Shown: positions 19,879 through 29,353 of the stretch, in pieces | Layout of the letters: every line of letters begins with the position of its first letter | Numbering within the stretch: the first letter of the stretch is position 1 | Origin: CAIVSN01 sp031539165 | GTDB taxonomy: Bacteria > Patescibacteriota > Gracilibacteria > BD1-5 > UBA2023 | Direction: 5' to 3' | Length of the DNA: 59,570 nt | Assembly (NCBI GenBank): GCA_031539165.1 | Contig: JAVKLK010000031.1 | Span: 1-59,570, forward strand | Notes under the pieces: generated by a model | What the model saw: only the letters and a program-made list of their open reading frames with translations | Told to the model about the DNA's origin: nothing | Databases searched by the model: none | Program-made: the position numbers and the translations under genes

Positions 19879-20340
19879 CTAGAATGGAATATCTTCGATG
19901 TGAATCTCCTCTTCAATTTTCGGAGATTTCTTTGTTTTTGGAGCTGGACTTGCCTCAGAAGCAGCATCCATTTGCATATCTCCATGACCTTCAAAATCTT
20001 CTCGTGCCCCCCCTGCTGAAAGGAGGATAATATTCTCTGCAACAACCTCTGTTTTGTATTTCTTCTGTCCAGCCTGATCATCCCAACTTCGAGTCTGAAG
20101 TCGACCCTCGATATATACTTTTTTCCCTTTTGAGGTGTACTGCTCAATTATGGTTGCAAGACCTCCCCATGCTGAAATATTATGGAATTCAACCTGTTCT
20201 TGTTTCATTCCACTAGCATCCTTCCAGGTGCGGTTTGTTGCAATACTGAAGCTTGCAACTTTTTGTCCGTTTGGGGTTTCCCGTATCTCTGCGTTAGCAG
20301 TGAGATTTCCAATAAGCTGGACTTTATTCAAAGAGTTCAT
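19879..20340 (-). CDS. ssb: Single-stranded DNA-binding protein
   Basis: Coats ssDNA in replication and repair and recruits partners through its tail. The protein has 153 aa. The OB fold (about 1-110) begins NSLNKVQLIGNLTANAEIRETPNGQKVASF and contains the usual Trp/Phe stacking residues (NRTWKD, EFHNISAWG). A disordered linker (~112-140) leads to the acidic tip EEEIHIEDIPF, the conserved SSB-Ct that binds RecG, RecO, PriA, RecQ and others in E. coli. No UGA codons. A near-identical tip occurs on the Abi-like protein at 44.2 kb. The promoter is upstream with a ~32-nt leader. Confidence 0.97.
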   Translation of the reverse strand: MNSLNKVQLIGNLTANAEIRETPNGQKVASFSIATNRTWKDASGMKQEQVEFHNISAWGGLATIIEQYTSKGKKVYIEGRLQTRSWDDQAGQKKYKTEVVAENIILLSAGGAREDFEGHGDMQMDAASEASPAPKTKKSPKIEEEIHIEDIPF

Positions 20341-20372
20341 ACGAAAGAGTAAGAAATAAACGCTATGAAGGC

Positions 20373-20400
20373 ATCATAGGGCATTTTATCTCCCTCGCAA
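20373..20400 (-). promoter_or_regulatory. Promoter of ssb
   Basis: Minus strand: TTGCGA (20400-20395), 16-bp spacer, TATGAT (20378-20373). Confidence 0.6.
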
Positions 20401-20448
20401 GGAAAGATTTCCGAAAATGCCAAAAATCCGTATAAAAACCTCGGTAAT

Positions 20449-20477
20449 TTGCTTGTTTAAGGGAAATGTACTAGTAT
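20449..20477 (+). promoter_or_regulatory. Promoter of the PP2C phosphatase gene (leaderless)
   Basis: TTGCTT (20449-20454), 17-bp spacer, TAGTAT (20472-20477), then 7 nt to the ATG at 20485. Confidence 0.7.
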
Positions 20478-20484
20478 TCATTCT

Positions 20485-21681
20485 ATGAAACGCCTTCAGC
20501 AGTATCCTGTATTTTTTCTTTTTGGCCTGTTATTTCTCTTACAGGGTGCGGTTTTCTTGATATTTTCCTGATTTGTCGATCTCCAAAGTATGGGGCTTTC
20601 TCTCTCCATTTCTGAAATCCTCCCTCTGCTCCTTCTGCTGAGTATAATCACTCTTACAGTCCTCCTTCTTTGGGCAGTACGGAATACCTATACAAACCCA
20701 ATTCGCATTCTTCGCACCGAAATTGCGTATTTTCTTGCATGAGCCCCTTCTCCTCGTCGAATCAACGTAGCAGAACTCTACCCAGACCTTTCATACGTGG
20801 CGATATTTTTTCATCGAAGTTTGGAGATTCTCAAGAATTTCAAAGAAGAATTCCAGTCAGGAAGAGTGCTCCGGTCTGAAGTAGAACTTGCTGCGGACAT
20901 CCAAAAAAACGTTCTCAAAAAATCTCCAGTTCATGTTCCTTCTCTTGAAATAGTGGCTGATTCAAAAAGCGCAACAGAAGTTGGAGGAGATAGTTACGAT
21001 GTTCTCGTACAAGGAGATAATGTCTATATGTATATCGGAGATGTGACTGGGCATGGGGTTGCCTCAGGGTTTGTCATGATGGTGGTGAACGCTCTCGTTT
21101 CCTGATTTGCTAAGATACTGGAGAACTCTGCTGATATTTTGGCTCGAACCAATGAAATTCTCAAGCCACGAATTAAATCAAATATGCTCATGACCCTCTT
21201 GATGGTTCGTTGGAATGAGCGAGAAAAAAAGTTATATATGACGGGTGCGGGGCATGAGTATCTTCTCTTGTACAAGAAGTCTCAAAATAAGGTTCATGCT
21301 CTCAAGTCTGGGGGTGTCGCGCTTGGAATGACCCGAGATGTATCAAAGATTCTCAAAGAAGTTCGACTTTCTTTTGAACCGGGCGATTGCATCGTGCTGT
21401 ATACGGATGGTATTACCGAGGCGAGAAATGGAAACAAAGAATCGGACCTTATGTTTGGGGTGAATCGACTCATGGATACGATTCAATCTGCTCCAATCAA
21501 GACGGCAAGAGGAATATTCAATCACATCACTTTGGAACTCTCTCGATTTATGGGCTATAAGCATCGACAGTTCGATGATATTACCCTGATAGTGATTCGA
21601 TATAAAACGGAAACTGATTCTGGAGAAGATGAGCCAATGCTCTTTCCTGAAAATATCACCGAGTGGAATTGGAATAAGTAA
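20485..21681 (+). CDS. Membrane-bound PP2C/SpoIIE-type serine phosphatase
   Basis: A 398-aa protein with two N-terminal TM helices (about 8-30 and 40-65), a short HAMP-like helical linker, and a PP2C-type phosphatase domain from ~130 onward. Family motifs include ELAADIQKNVLKKSP, EVGGDSYD (metal-binding Asp), GDVTGHGVASGFVM, LYTDGITEARN and FDDITLIVIRY. SpoIIE/RsbU-type enzymes dephosphorylate anti-sigma-factor antagonists in partner-switching pathways; no such partner is in the window. UGA glycines occur at three places, including VSGFAK. The start is fixed by a leaderless-type promoter. With no obvious sensor domain other than the membrane region, the input signal is unknown. Confidence 0.88.
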
Positions 21682-21735
21682 AAATGTTTCCAACGTTTTG
21701 TCTAGTGAAATACCAGCCTGCCCTGATTGAGTTAT

Positions 21736-21764
21736 TTGCCTTTTGATTTCGTACTTGGTAGAAT
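21736..21764 (+). promoter_or_regulatory. Promoter of the VirB4-like gene (leaderless)
   Basis: TTGCCT (21736-21741), 17-bp spacer, TAGAAT (21759-21764), then 6 nt to the ATG at 21771: the cleanest example of the window's promoter type. Confidence 0.72.
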
Positions 21765-21770
21765 GCTTTT

Positions 21771-23741
21771 ATGTCTGAAACAGCGCAAAAATCAGTTCTT
21801 CTTGAACTCGTAGGAAAACACTATACTGGAGATGCTCAAGGCTATGATAGAGGGATAGTACCGCCTTCTTTTGTTTCGAGTGTTCCAGAGCCTATCCGAA
21901 CTCCAGAAACGCAGATAACGCATGCTCCATCTCCCCAAAGTGAATCGATTGTTCCAAAAGAGATCGCTTCTGGTGAGGGAGAGGTTCCACGCAAGCTTAC
22001 CAAAGCTGAAGCAGATGAGATTCGCCAGGGGGAGAAAGAGTATCAAGAGGCGCTTGCCTTTATCAAGGATGCGATTGCACCCGCGATGATGAAGGTGGAT
22101 GCGAGACAAATCCAAATAGGAGATACATTGATTCGATCGGTGTTCACCTATGCATACCCGGATTTTCTTGAGGGGAATTGGCTTTCTCCTCTCATCAATT
22201 GGGATGTGAAATTCGATATGTCGATGTTTATCTACCCAATAGAGGGGGCTTTCGTTATGAAGTTTCTCAAGAAACGATTGACTGAATTGTACTCGGAGCG
22301 CTCTATCAATGCGGATAAAGGTCTCATTAATGACCCCGCTCTTGAAGCTCAGATTCAAGATGTTGAAGAACTCCGTTGATCGCTTACTCGAGGACAAGAG
22401 CGATACTTCCACTTCTCCATATATGTAACGATTTATGCTGAAGGAGATGATGCTCTCAAAAAACTTTCTAATACCTTTGATACCCTTCTTTCCGGTCGAA
22501 ATATTCTTACAAAACAGGCATTTTTGCGAGCGGAGCAGGCATTCATCGCTACAGGGCCGTTTTGTAGAGATGAGGTTGGAGTGTATAGAAATATATCTAC
22601 CAAGGGGCTTTCTACCACCTTCCCCTTCACCTCTTCTAGTCTCTCTCAAGATGATGGGATTTTGTATGGAATCAATACCCATAATAATTCACTCATTGTA
22701 TTTGACCGATTCCGTACGGAAAACGCCAACATGGTCGTATTTGCAAAATCTGGAGGAGGAAAGTCGTTCGCCGTGAAATTGGAGATACTCCGATCACTGA
22801 TGCTTGGTACGGATGTGATAGTAATTGACCCAGAAAATGAATACAAGGCTTTGGTAAATACAGTAGGGGGGAGCTATCTCAATATCAATCTCAACTCAAA
22901 CGAGCGTATCAACCCATTTGATCTTCCTCGCGCATTGAAAGATACAGAGACAAAACCAGGAGACTTACTTCGAGGAGCCATCATCAATCTCATTGGGCTT
23001 ATGAATCTCATGCTCGGGAAGTGTACTCCAAGCGAGGAAGCCATCCTAGAAAAAGCCCTTACCACTACGTACTCTTTGAAGGGAATTACCTTTGTAGATG
23101 ATGATGTAACGGGGAAGGAGATTCCTATCATGAAAGATTTGTACTCCGTTCTGGAGACTATGGATGGAGCGAAATGACTCGTCGAGCGTCTTGAAAAATA
23201 CGTATACGGAGTATTCGCTGGCGTTTTCTCAGAGCAAACAAATATTTCTCTCAATGATGGACTGGTGGTGTTCTCTGTTCGAGATTTGGATGATATACTC
23301 CGACCGATTGCGATGTACATTCTCTTGGGATATGTATGGAATGTTACCCGATCAAGTCAGAAGAAGCGTATCCTTGTCGTCGATGAGGCGTGGAATATCA
23401 TGCAATATGAGGACTCCGCAAAATTCCTTTTTGGTCTCGTAAAACGAGCTCGAAAGTACGGACTTGGAGTGACGACTATTACGCAAGATGTTGAAGACTT
23501 CATGGCTTCAAGTTATGGTAAGGCTATCGTAACGAACTCCTCTATTCAACTTCTCCTCAAGCAGTCTCCCGCATCCATTGATGTATTACAAAATATCTTC
23601 AAACTCACCGAACAGGAGAAGCATATATTACTCAATGCCTCCGTTGGTACGGGACTCTTCTTCGCATCGAGTGAACATGTTGGAATCCAAGTACTTGCGA
23701 GTTATTTTGAGGAGCAAGTGATCACCACGAAGGTGGTATAA
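21771..23741 (+). CDS. VirB4/TraC-family type IV secretion-like ATPase
   Basis: A 656-aa ATPase. The N-terminal ~60 residues are low-complexity, then comes the VirB4 N-domain (~90-300), then the RecA-like motor. Walker A AKSGGGKSFAVK is at ~325-336, VIDPENEYKAL follows, Walker B ILVVDEAWN is at ~534-542, and the TQDVEDF sensor motif comes after. The C-terminus (LFFASSEHVGIQVLAS) matches the family. Two UGA glycines (22377 and 23175) break it into three pieces under standard code. No other type IV secretion gene is nearby, which is usual for the VirB4-like ATPases of Patescibacteria. It could power DNA uptake, conjugation-like transfer or pilus biogenesis. The start is set by the leaderless promoter. 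A NYN nuclease gene follows after 11 nt. Confidence 0.9.
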
Positions 23742-23752
23742 CCAATTTCTCT

Positions 23753-24316
23753 ATGACGATTATTAAACACCCCCACCAAAGAGTGGCACTCTTTATCGAT
23801 ACAAATAACCTCTATCACTCTGCTCGCAGTCTTTATGGAAGAAGAGTGAATTTCGGGGAGCTCCTTCAGGTTGCAGCGGCTGGAAGAGAGCTTGTTCGGG
23901 CTACTGCCTACGTCGTAAAATCTGATTCTCCCGATGAAATAGGGTTTTTTGAAGCACTCAATGAGCGGGGTATTGAGACAAAAACCAAGGATTTACAGAT
24001 ATTTTTTGACTGAAGTAAAAAAGCCGACTGGGATGTGGGGATTACCCTCGATGCAATACGACTTGCTCCACGACTTGATGCAATAGTGCTCGCAAGCGGA
24101 GATGGTGACTACATCCCCCTTGTAGAGCATCTCAAGTCTACTTTTGGAGTGCAAGTCGAGGTAATCGCTTTTTGACGAACGACTTCTGGACGACTGAGAG
24201 AGGTAGTTGATGAATTCATTGATATGGACCAAGATACAGAATCCTATCTCCTTGGGCGCCCAACCCCCCGATGAGCACGAGCTCCAATTCGTCGACGTCG
24301 AGATACGAATGGATAA
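23753..24316 (+). CDS. NYN-domain (LabA/DUF88-like) putative RNase
   Basis: A 187-aa protein. The NYN/PIN-like fold is clear: FIDTNNLYHSA with the first catalytic Asp (residue 16), then ADWDVGITLDAIRL and IVLASGDGDYIPLVEHL with further acidic metal ligands, then GVQVEVIAFGRTTSGRLREVVDEFIDMD. UGA encodes Gly in IFFDGSK, AFGRTT and PRGAR. NYN proteins cleave RNA or act in regulation (LabA). The tail is arginine-rich (RGARAPIRRRRD), fitting nucleic-acid binding. It lies 11 nt after the VirB4-like gene and is probably co-transcribed, although a TATAAC at the junction could serve as an extra promoter. A strong terminator follows. Confidence 0.85.
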
Positions 24317-24358
24317 GAGTTTTTAACAGTCAAAAACTCCTCATCTCGAGAGCCATGT

Positions 24359-24390
24359 ATAAGACCCCTGATTCTATCAGGGGTCTTATA
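24359..24390 (+). terminator. Terminator of the VirB4-NYN unit
   Basis: ATAAGACCCCTGA-TTCTA-TCAGGGGTCTTAT, a 13-bp perfect stem, 42 nt after the NYN stop codon. Confidence 0.85.
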
Positions 24391-24710
24391 AAACAGGACG
24401 AAAGAATTACGAGAGAGTTTTTCACAATATCTAGTAGTTCAAGAGAGACTTTGTGCATAGTATGTGAATAAATCGCTGTATTTTATCAGAAAATACTTGC
24501 AGTATTGGCTTAATAGCCAGCTGTATATAGAATTATATTTTTGTTCAATATCCTTGAAAATGCTCCTTTTCCTTCCAAAAAAACCAAAGAAGGAATATTC
24601 TTCTTTATTTGTTTAGTTTTCTCTTTAAATAGAGCAAAACTCAGAGTAATTATTTAATAAAAACTACTATTAAATAATAGTCAATATCTCAAGAGTCGTA
24701 CGGATTTTTG
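24391..24710. other. AT-rich intergenic region, no gene
   Basis: Strongly AT-rich with many TAA/TAG on both strands. A small inverted repeat (CTATTA/TAATAG, about 24665-24680) is the only structure I see. Confidence 0.5.
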
Positions 24711-24719
24711 ATATAGGCT

Positions 24720-25207
24720 ACTATAGAGATGTACCCAACAGGTAGAGCCAACGCTCTATCCTCACGCGGACATGTTCATTAAGAAATCTCACTCTACCAG
24801 AATGGTAACGAGCTTTGTCAGCTCCGCGCCTCCAAAAATCAAAAATACATACAAATACCGACAACGATTCATATCAATGTCCTTTTCAAATCGAAGGTGA
24901 TGGTACTAAGCCCCTGACCACAGGAACAATACAATTGTTTTTGTAAGAGATCAGAGATTTGGTAACATCACCTTCAACAAAAATAAAAAAACAATCGCAA
25001 AGGTGAAGATGGCGATCCATCAAATTCTTACCCAAGTAGAGTGAGTACCAACTTCGTTGGTTTGCTGTGACAAAGCGCCCTACTTTGTTTCTCCTACTCT
25101 TTTGAGTCTTTAGCACTCTTCTTGGATGAAACACAGAGATTCTCTGAGGCATGGTCTGTCTACCAAGACTCCCAACCTCGCTCAAGCCCCGCCTAGCGGG
25201 GCTTTTT
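24720..25207 (+). ncRNA. Candidate structured noncoding RNA (unknown class)
   Basis: A ~490-nt stretch between two AT-rich or gene borders that ends in a strong plus-strand terminator but has no plausible plus-strand protein. It holds many local inverted repeats: GGTAGAGC/GCTCTATCC (24741-24761), GAGCT/AGCTC (about 24810), a perfect 10-bp pair GAAGGTGATG (24892-24901) with CATCACCTTC (24966-24975), ACCAAC/GTTGGT with loop TTC (about 25048-25062), and CAGAGA/TCTCTG (about 25134-25147). I looked for RNase P, tmRNA, SRP and 6S hallmarks and found none convincing. The alternative is a minus-strand frame of 143 codons (25152 to TAG 24721, two UGA) with AGA-rich codons unlike its neighbours, behind a TTGAGC-N17-TAGACA box. 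Confidence 0.35.
25184..25207 (+). terminator. Plus-strand terminator at the end of the structured region
   Basis: AAGCCCCGC-CTA-GCGGGGCTT followed by a T run. It cannot serve the minus-strand hypothetical gene, so it implies a plus-strand transcript from upstream. Confidence 0.85.
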
Positions 25208-25220
25208 CATGCGTACGCGT

Positions 25221-26408
25221 CTAGAAACGAACTCGTCTTGCTTCAAGAACCGCGCGAGTCTTCCGAGAATTTGGGTCCACCACTCGAACATGCCGAACAA
25301 ATCGTATTCCTTGGGCAAAGGCAATCCGAATTGCCTTTGAGAAATTCGCTGATTTACTTGAGTGTCCGTGCATTTGAACGGAAAATCAGTAGGTCTCTTG
25401 AAGCGACTCAATCTCGCTGGTGAGTTGTATATAGTAACTCGGAGCAGTCTTTAAGGCTCTGCTGAGAAAGTAGTCACATATTTCTTGGCATTTCCGTGCT
25501 ATCTTCGCTTTCCCCTGCCTCTCCCCGTGTCCGAGAATGAACGCATCCATATTGCGGACATTTGAGAGTGAATCTGCGAGTTTTTCTCGAAAAATGTCGT
25601 CTGGCGCATTTCGAAGATCTTCAAGGTATTCACGATTTCTGGCGTGTTTCGCGATAGCGAGAGCGTCAGGATTTTCTGCACAAACTCCGCTAATATAGTC
25701 CTCGGCTTCTTTGAAGTTTCCTCGAGAAGCAAAAATATTCCATTTTGCCTGAACTATCCCGTCAAAATGATGGACATTTACCATTGGTTTCGTGAGGTGT
25801 CGCTCTACGCGGGATACAGACTTCTCTCCCGCGTATTTCACAAGACTATTTCGCACTTCAATGATGCTTCCCCACCGCTTATGATCTCTCTTTGATTGAG
25901 AGAAATCGGGATCTTCCAGAGCATCATGAATAGCCATTTCCTTGAGTCAGAAAAGAGTTGGCTCGGGATCGTTTTCCAAATAAATAAAAGCCGCTTCTAT
26001 CCAATGAGAGAATGCGGTTTCTCCACTTTTTCTTCGAGCAATAAGTCCTGAGTTATTTGAAAGATTTCGGAGATAGAGCACGAGTCTGAGAAGCTCTCTT
26101 CGAGTGTTTTCATTTTTCCCTTGTCGGGCATACATACCGAGTCTTCGATTGTAGACCTGAGTAAGGAGTGTGTCGAAGTCCTGAATGGCAGAAGGGGAAT
26201 TCAAGTATGCAGGGTTCTGAAATCGAGCACGAATTTCTTCTAAAACTTCCGAGCGCGCATGGGATTGGGGAAGGAGGGGAAGCACCTTCTGGCGCACAAA
26301 TTGAGAAACTCCTCGTGCGGAGTTCGTCAAAATAGCCTGTACCCGTATCGGTAAAGAAGATACGGCTTTCTGGGGATGGGCAACTGCAGATGAGCTTGGA
26401 TGGTGCAT
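25221..26408 (-). CDS. Hypothetical 395-aa helical protein
   Basis: I do not recognise it. With UGA=Gly one frame runs from ATG 26408 to TAG 25221, through UGA at 25947 and 25386. No signal peptide or TM helix is visible. The first ~40 residues are Ser/Pro/Ala-rich, the middle is helical with TPR-like spacing (AKWNIFASRGNFKEAEDYI, then NAPDDIFREKLADSL), and the last ~40 residues are strongly basic (RFVRHVRVVDPNSRKTRAVLEARRVRF in two parts), fitting nucleic-acid binding. The promoter area overlaps that of the divergent MtaB-like gene; a TATGCT box sits ~9 nt before the ATG. No neighbour suggests a role. Confidence 0.65.
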
Positions 26409-26451
26409 AGTTTATATAGCATATATACTTTTTATGAATTGTCCAAGAAGG

Positions 26452-26479
26452 TTGCAAACTTTGCCCCTGTGGCTATACT
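26452..26479 (+). promoter_or_regulatory. Promoter of the mtaB-like gene (leaderless)
   Basis: TTGCAA (26452-26457), 16-bp spacer, TATACT (26474-26479), then 8 nt to the ATG at 26488. Confidence 0.68.
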
Positions 26480-26487
26480 CTGCCGCT

Positions 26488-27783
26488 ATGCAAATTAAGG
26501 TATTCGGGTGCAAAACAAATCTCTATTTCGCCCAAAAATGGATGAGTGAAACGGAACTTTCAAAGAAGGATGGTGTTTTTGTGGCTTCTTGTGTCGTCAC
26601 GGATCAAGCAAAGCATCGGTGGACCAAATTTGTTTTGCGGACGCTTCGAAGCCTTCCAGAGGGGAAGAGTGTATATCTTACCGGATGCTGAGCTTTGCGA
26701 AATGGTACGATTGATGAAAAGTTTTTTGAAGCCTATCCAGATCTTGCACCATATAAGGAGCGCATTGTACTACTTCCCGAAGAGCCTCCCACAACACCTG
26801 TTTCTCCTGAAGTATCCTCCTCAAAACTCGCGGAAAGACTACAACAAGCGCGAGCCAAAATTTCTGGAGTTGATCGAACTCGAAAAACGGTCGTAATTCA
26901 AACTGGTTGTGATAATTTCTGCACATTTTGTCTCACGGTTCAAGCGAGGGGAAGGCATAAATACCGATCTTCTGAGAGTATTATTCAAGAAATCAACGAA
27001 TACGTGAATCAGGGGGGCAAAGAAGTGGTTCTTACTGGTATAAACCTTGGGGCATGGGGTGCTAGTACATCGCTGCATCACAGAGATGCCCGACTTCCTG
27101 AGCTTATTGATAGTATTCTGGAGAATACTTCGATAGAACGCCTTCGTATTTCGAGTCTTGGTGCCGAATTTCTCACGGATGAATTGGTGCAGCGGTTCAC
27201 CAAGAAGCGGATCATTCCATATGTGCATATTTCCATTCAGTCTGGTTCTGATGCCATACTTACATCAATGCGACGTCAGTATGGTCGAACCGAACTTCTG
27301 GCTCGTCTTCAGAAAATTCAGTCTCTCGTCCGAGAGGATGGAGTTCTTCCTCAAATTGGGGCAGACCTCATTGTGGGATATCCAGGAGAAGAGGAGTCTG
27401 ATTTTGCTGATACCCTCTCTCTCGTCGAGTCACACGGCGTAACACAACTTCATGCTTTCCCCTTTTCGGCGCATATGGAGTCGTATCCGGTTCCTGCTGG
27501 GAAATTCCCGAATCAGGTCCCTGAGGATATCAAACACGAGCGCCTTCGACGACTTATTGCCGCTGGAGAATCCGCAAAACACCGTTTTCTGACACAGAAT
27601 AATGAGAAACGGTTCGAACTGCTTCTGGAAGGGAAAACCACAGGAGAACAATTTTCCTGACTCAGCCAAAATTACATAGAGCTGAATGAAAAAAACTTCA
27701 CTCCCGATGAGGGCCAGCAAATTGAGCGGGGGAAAGTCATTCGTGGGATATTTCGATTGCTTTCGACAGAGACTTGAGTATAA
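26488..27783 (+). CDS. mtaB: tRNA methylthiotransferase, MtaB-like radical SAM enzyme
   Basis: Adds a methylthio group to a modified adenosine (t6A37 in the MtaB branch) near the anticodon of some tRNAs. The protein has 431 aa. The N-terminal UPF0004 domain is present with cysteines in GCKTNLY, ASCVVT and LTGC; the radical SAM cluster motif CDNFCTFC (Cys141, Cys145, Cys148) follows, then the barrel (ADLIVGYPGEEESDF) and a short C-terminal TRAM-like region. UGA glycines occur at 26689, 27658 and 27775. The last residue before the stop sits inside the trxA promoter. MtaB rather than MiaB is chosen from the spacing and from tsaB in the same neighbourhood (t6A synthesis); the exact subfamily is inference. 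Confidence 0.86.
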
Positions 27784-27784
27784 T
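27757..27784 (+). promoter_or_regulatory. Promoter of trxA
   Basis: TTGCTT (27757-27762), 16-bp spacer, consensus TATAAT (27779-27784). It overlaps the end of the mtaB-like gene and leaves a ~20-nt leader. Confidence 0.75.
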
Positions 27785-27811
27785 TCTCCGTTATTTTTTT
27801 AAAAAATTCAT

Positions 27812-28129
27812 ATGTCACTTGTCGCTTCTACTTCAGATGCTTCCTTCACTCAGGATATCGCATCAGGACTCACTCTTGTGGATTTCTGGGCAACTTGGTG
27901 TGGTCCTTGTCAGATGATGCATCCACGTTTGGATGAGCTTGCCGCAAAGGTTTCTGGAAAGGCAAAGATCCTCAAAATGGATGTGGATCAAAATCCAGAA
28001 ACTCCCGGACAGTTCTCTATTATGTCTATCCCAACACTTATTTTGTTCAAGGACGGAAAAGTGGTGGATAAGGCTGTTGGAACAAAGGAAGTTTCCGAGC
28101 TTGAGGCCATGCTTGCAAAACACGCATAA
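27812..28129 (+). CDS. trxA: Thioredoxin
   Basis: A small disulfide reductase and the partner of TrxB at 11.1 kb. The protein has 105 aa. The active site WCGPC is at residues 29-33, the cis-proline follows in SIPTLILFKDGK, and the fold ends with a normal C-terminal helix (ELEAMLAKHA). There is no UGA codon and the promoter is close to consensus, consistent with high expression. It is flanked by its own promoter and a terminator, so it is monocistronic. Confidence 0.97.
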   Translation: MSLVASTSDASFTQDIASGLTLVDFWATWCGPCQMMHPRLDELAAKVSGKAKILKMDVDQNPETPGQFSIMSIPTLILFKDGKVVDKAVGTKEVSELEAMLAKHA

Positions 28130-28167
28130 TACCCTTTGGGGAATTGCCTGATAGAAAAATTGTTTAT

Positions 28168-28198
28168 AAAAAAGTTCAGCATCTCGCTGAACTTTTTT
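28168..28198. terminator. Bidirectional terminator between trxA and the PH-domain gene
   Basis: AAAAAAGTTCAGC-ATCTC-GCTGAACTTTTTT, a perfect 13-bp stem that can stop transcription on both strands. Confidence 0.9.
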
Positions 28199-28199
28199 G

Positions 28200-28760
28200 T
28201 TACATCTCTTTTGTGAGTATGTCCTCTCGTTTGGTGTCTTGATCTTGTCTCACACTCTTTTGAATGATGTTGAGGATAATTCGAGCGTGCTCAAGTGGTT
28301 CTGGAGCAAGATCCATGTTGAATTCTGATGTATCAGAGGCAGTTCGAATCGTTACTGATCCATAATTCAGGAGATTCGCGAGAAGTCCTTTCGCAAAACC
28401 GTTCACTTCTTGTACTTTATGAAGAGAGCATTCACGCACGGTTCGATTGAGAAAGGAGAGCTGCTCTACTCCAATAATTCGCTCATTGGTAATGATGTAG
28501 AAGTCGAGTTCATTATTTACCCAATAAATATAGATATAGAGGGTGAATATCATGATGAACGCAAGAATGAGCAGAGAAAAAAGCGTTCCTGAGAGAACCT
28601 GAGATAGGCTTGAGTGAAACATGAGCATGCTTACAACAAGGCCAAGCATTGCACCAATATGAAGCCCAGTATACACATAAGTAATCCAATGGCGACGGAG
28701 CACATACTGAATAGTTTCTCCCGGTCGAAGGTTATTGATGTGGAGGTCCATTGGTGCCAT
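28200..28760 (-). CDS. Bacterial PH-domain membrane protein (YdbS/YvcR-like)
   Basis: A 186-aa protein. Residues ~8-25 (LRPGETIQYVLRRHW) begin the typical bPH_2 N-terminus, then a two-helix membrane hairpin (~27-50 and 57-82), then the PH-like beta domain with YIITNERIIGVEQLSFLNRTVRECSLHKVQEV and LLNYGSVTIRTAS. The role of these proteins is poorly known; they sit at the membrane and may bind lipids or partners. The gene overlaps the end of tsaB by 29 nt from ATG 28760 (20 nt from ATG 28751), which suggests translational coupling. It ends at the bidirectional terminator. Confidence 0.8.
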   Translation of the reverse strand: MAPMDLHINNLRPGETIQYVLRRHWITYVYTGLHIGAMLGLVVSMLMFHSSLSQVLSGTLFSLLILAFIMIFTLYIYIYWVNNELDFYIITNERIIGVEQLSFLNRTVRECSLHKVQEVNGFAKGLLANLLNYGSVTIRTASDTSEFNMDLAPEPLEHARIILNIIQKSVRQDQDTKREDILTKEM

Positions 28761-29352
28761 GAAATGGAGATGAGAGGGTAATATTTGGTTTCTTCAGGTA
28801 CAGTGGCTCGATGGTGGAAGAATGGGGAAGTTTCGAGACAACAGACCATGCCATACGGAAATCGTGCTTGTATTGTACGGGCGTTTCCCATTTCGGCAAT
28901 ATTGATATGCTGCTGTGCCAAGTGGCAAAGTCTGATGCCTCTAATTCCTTTGCGGGCTTCAACTCCAAAGCAGAGACTGCATCTTGTTGAATTACATATT
29001 CTTCACGATTTGCTTCCAGTGCCATGGGGTACTCATTTCCTAGAGCTTCCCAATAGGCAAAAAGGGTGAGTCCAGCAAGGGTAATATGGGTGTGCACTCG
29101 GGTAATTGCTCCAAGTGTGAGGGAGACGATTCTTCCTCCCGTGAATGATGCTGGTCCAGTTACTGAATAGATGGCTCGTACTGCGCTCCATTCAACCTCG
29201 TTTTTTTTGAGGATATCCGAGAGTATTTCGAGAAATTGATCAAATTCTTTTCCTCGAATATCAAAAGAACCGAAGTCTTTTGGATTCCCTGAAGCATCGT
29301 ACAGACAGTATTGTCCAGGGCTAATTACTGCGCAGATAAGGAGAGAGTACAT
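28732..29352 (-). CDS. tsaB: tRNA t6A biosynthesis protein TsaB
   Basis: An ASKHA-fold partner of TsaD in forming threonylcarbamoyl-adenosine at tRNA position 37. The protein has 206 aa. The key motif VTGPASFTGGRIVSLTLGAI corresponds to the GPGSFTGLRIG block; the N-terminal strand MYSLLICAV lacks the usual DTS. The start lies 1 nt after the giant gene's stop (29354), so it probably follows it in one transcript or has a promoter inside its 3' end (TATAGT about 10 nt before the ATG). tsaC, tsaD and tsaE are not in the window. t6A is the substrate of the mtaB-like enzyme 1 kb away. Confidence 0.8.
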   Translation of the reverse strand: MYSLLICAVISPGQYCLYDASGNPKDFGSFDIRGKEFDQFLEILSDILKKNEVEWSAVRAIYSVTGPASFTGGRIVSLTLGAITRVHTHITLAGLTLFAYWEALGNEYPMALEANREEYVIQQDAVSALELKPAKELEASDFATWHSSISILPKWETPVQYKHDFRMAWSVVSKLPHSSTIEPLYLKKPNITLSSPFHGTNGPPHQ

Positions 29353-29353
29353 A

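Noticed and set aside
24886..25185. A 99-codon minus-strand gene starting at TTG.
   Set aside because: It starts within the terminator stem area. A longer 143-codon version from ATG 25152 is noted as an alternative, but Arg codon use (AGA) is unlike neighbours.
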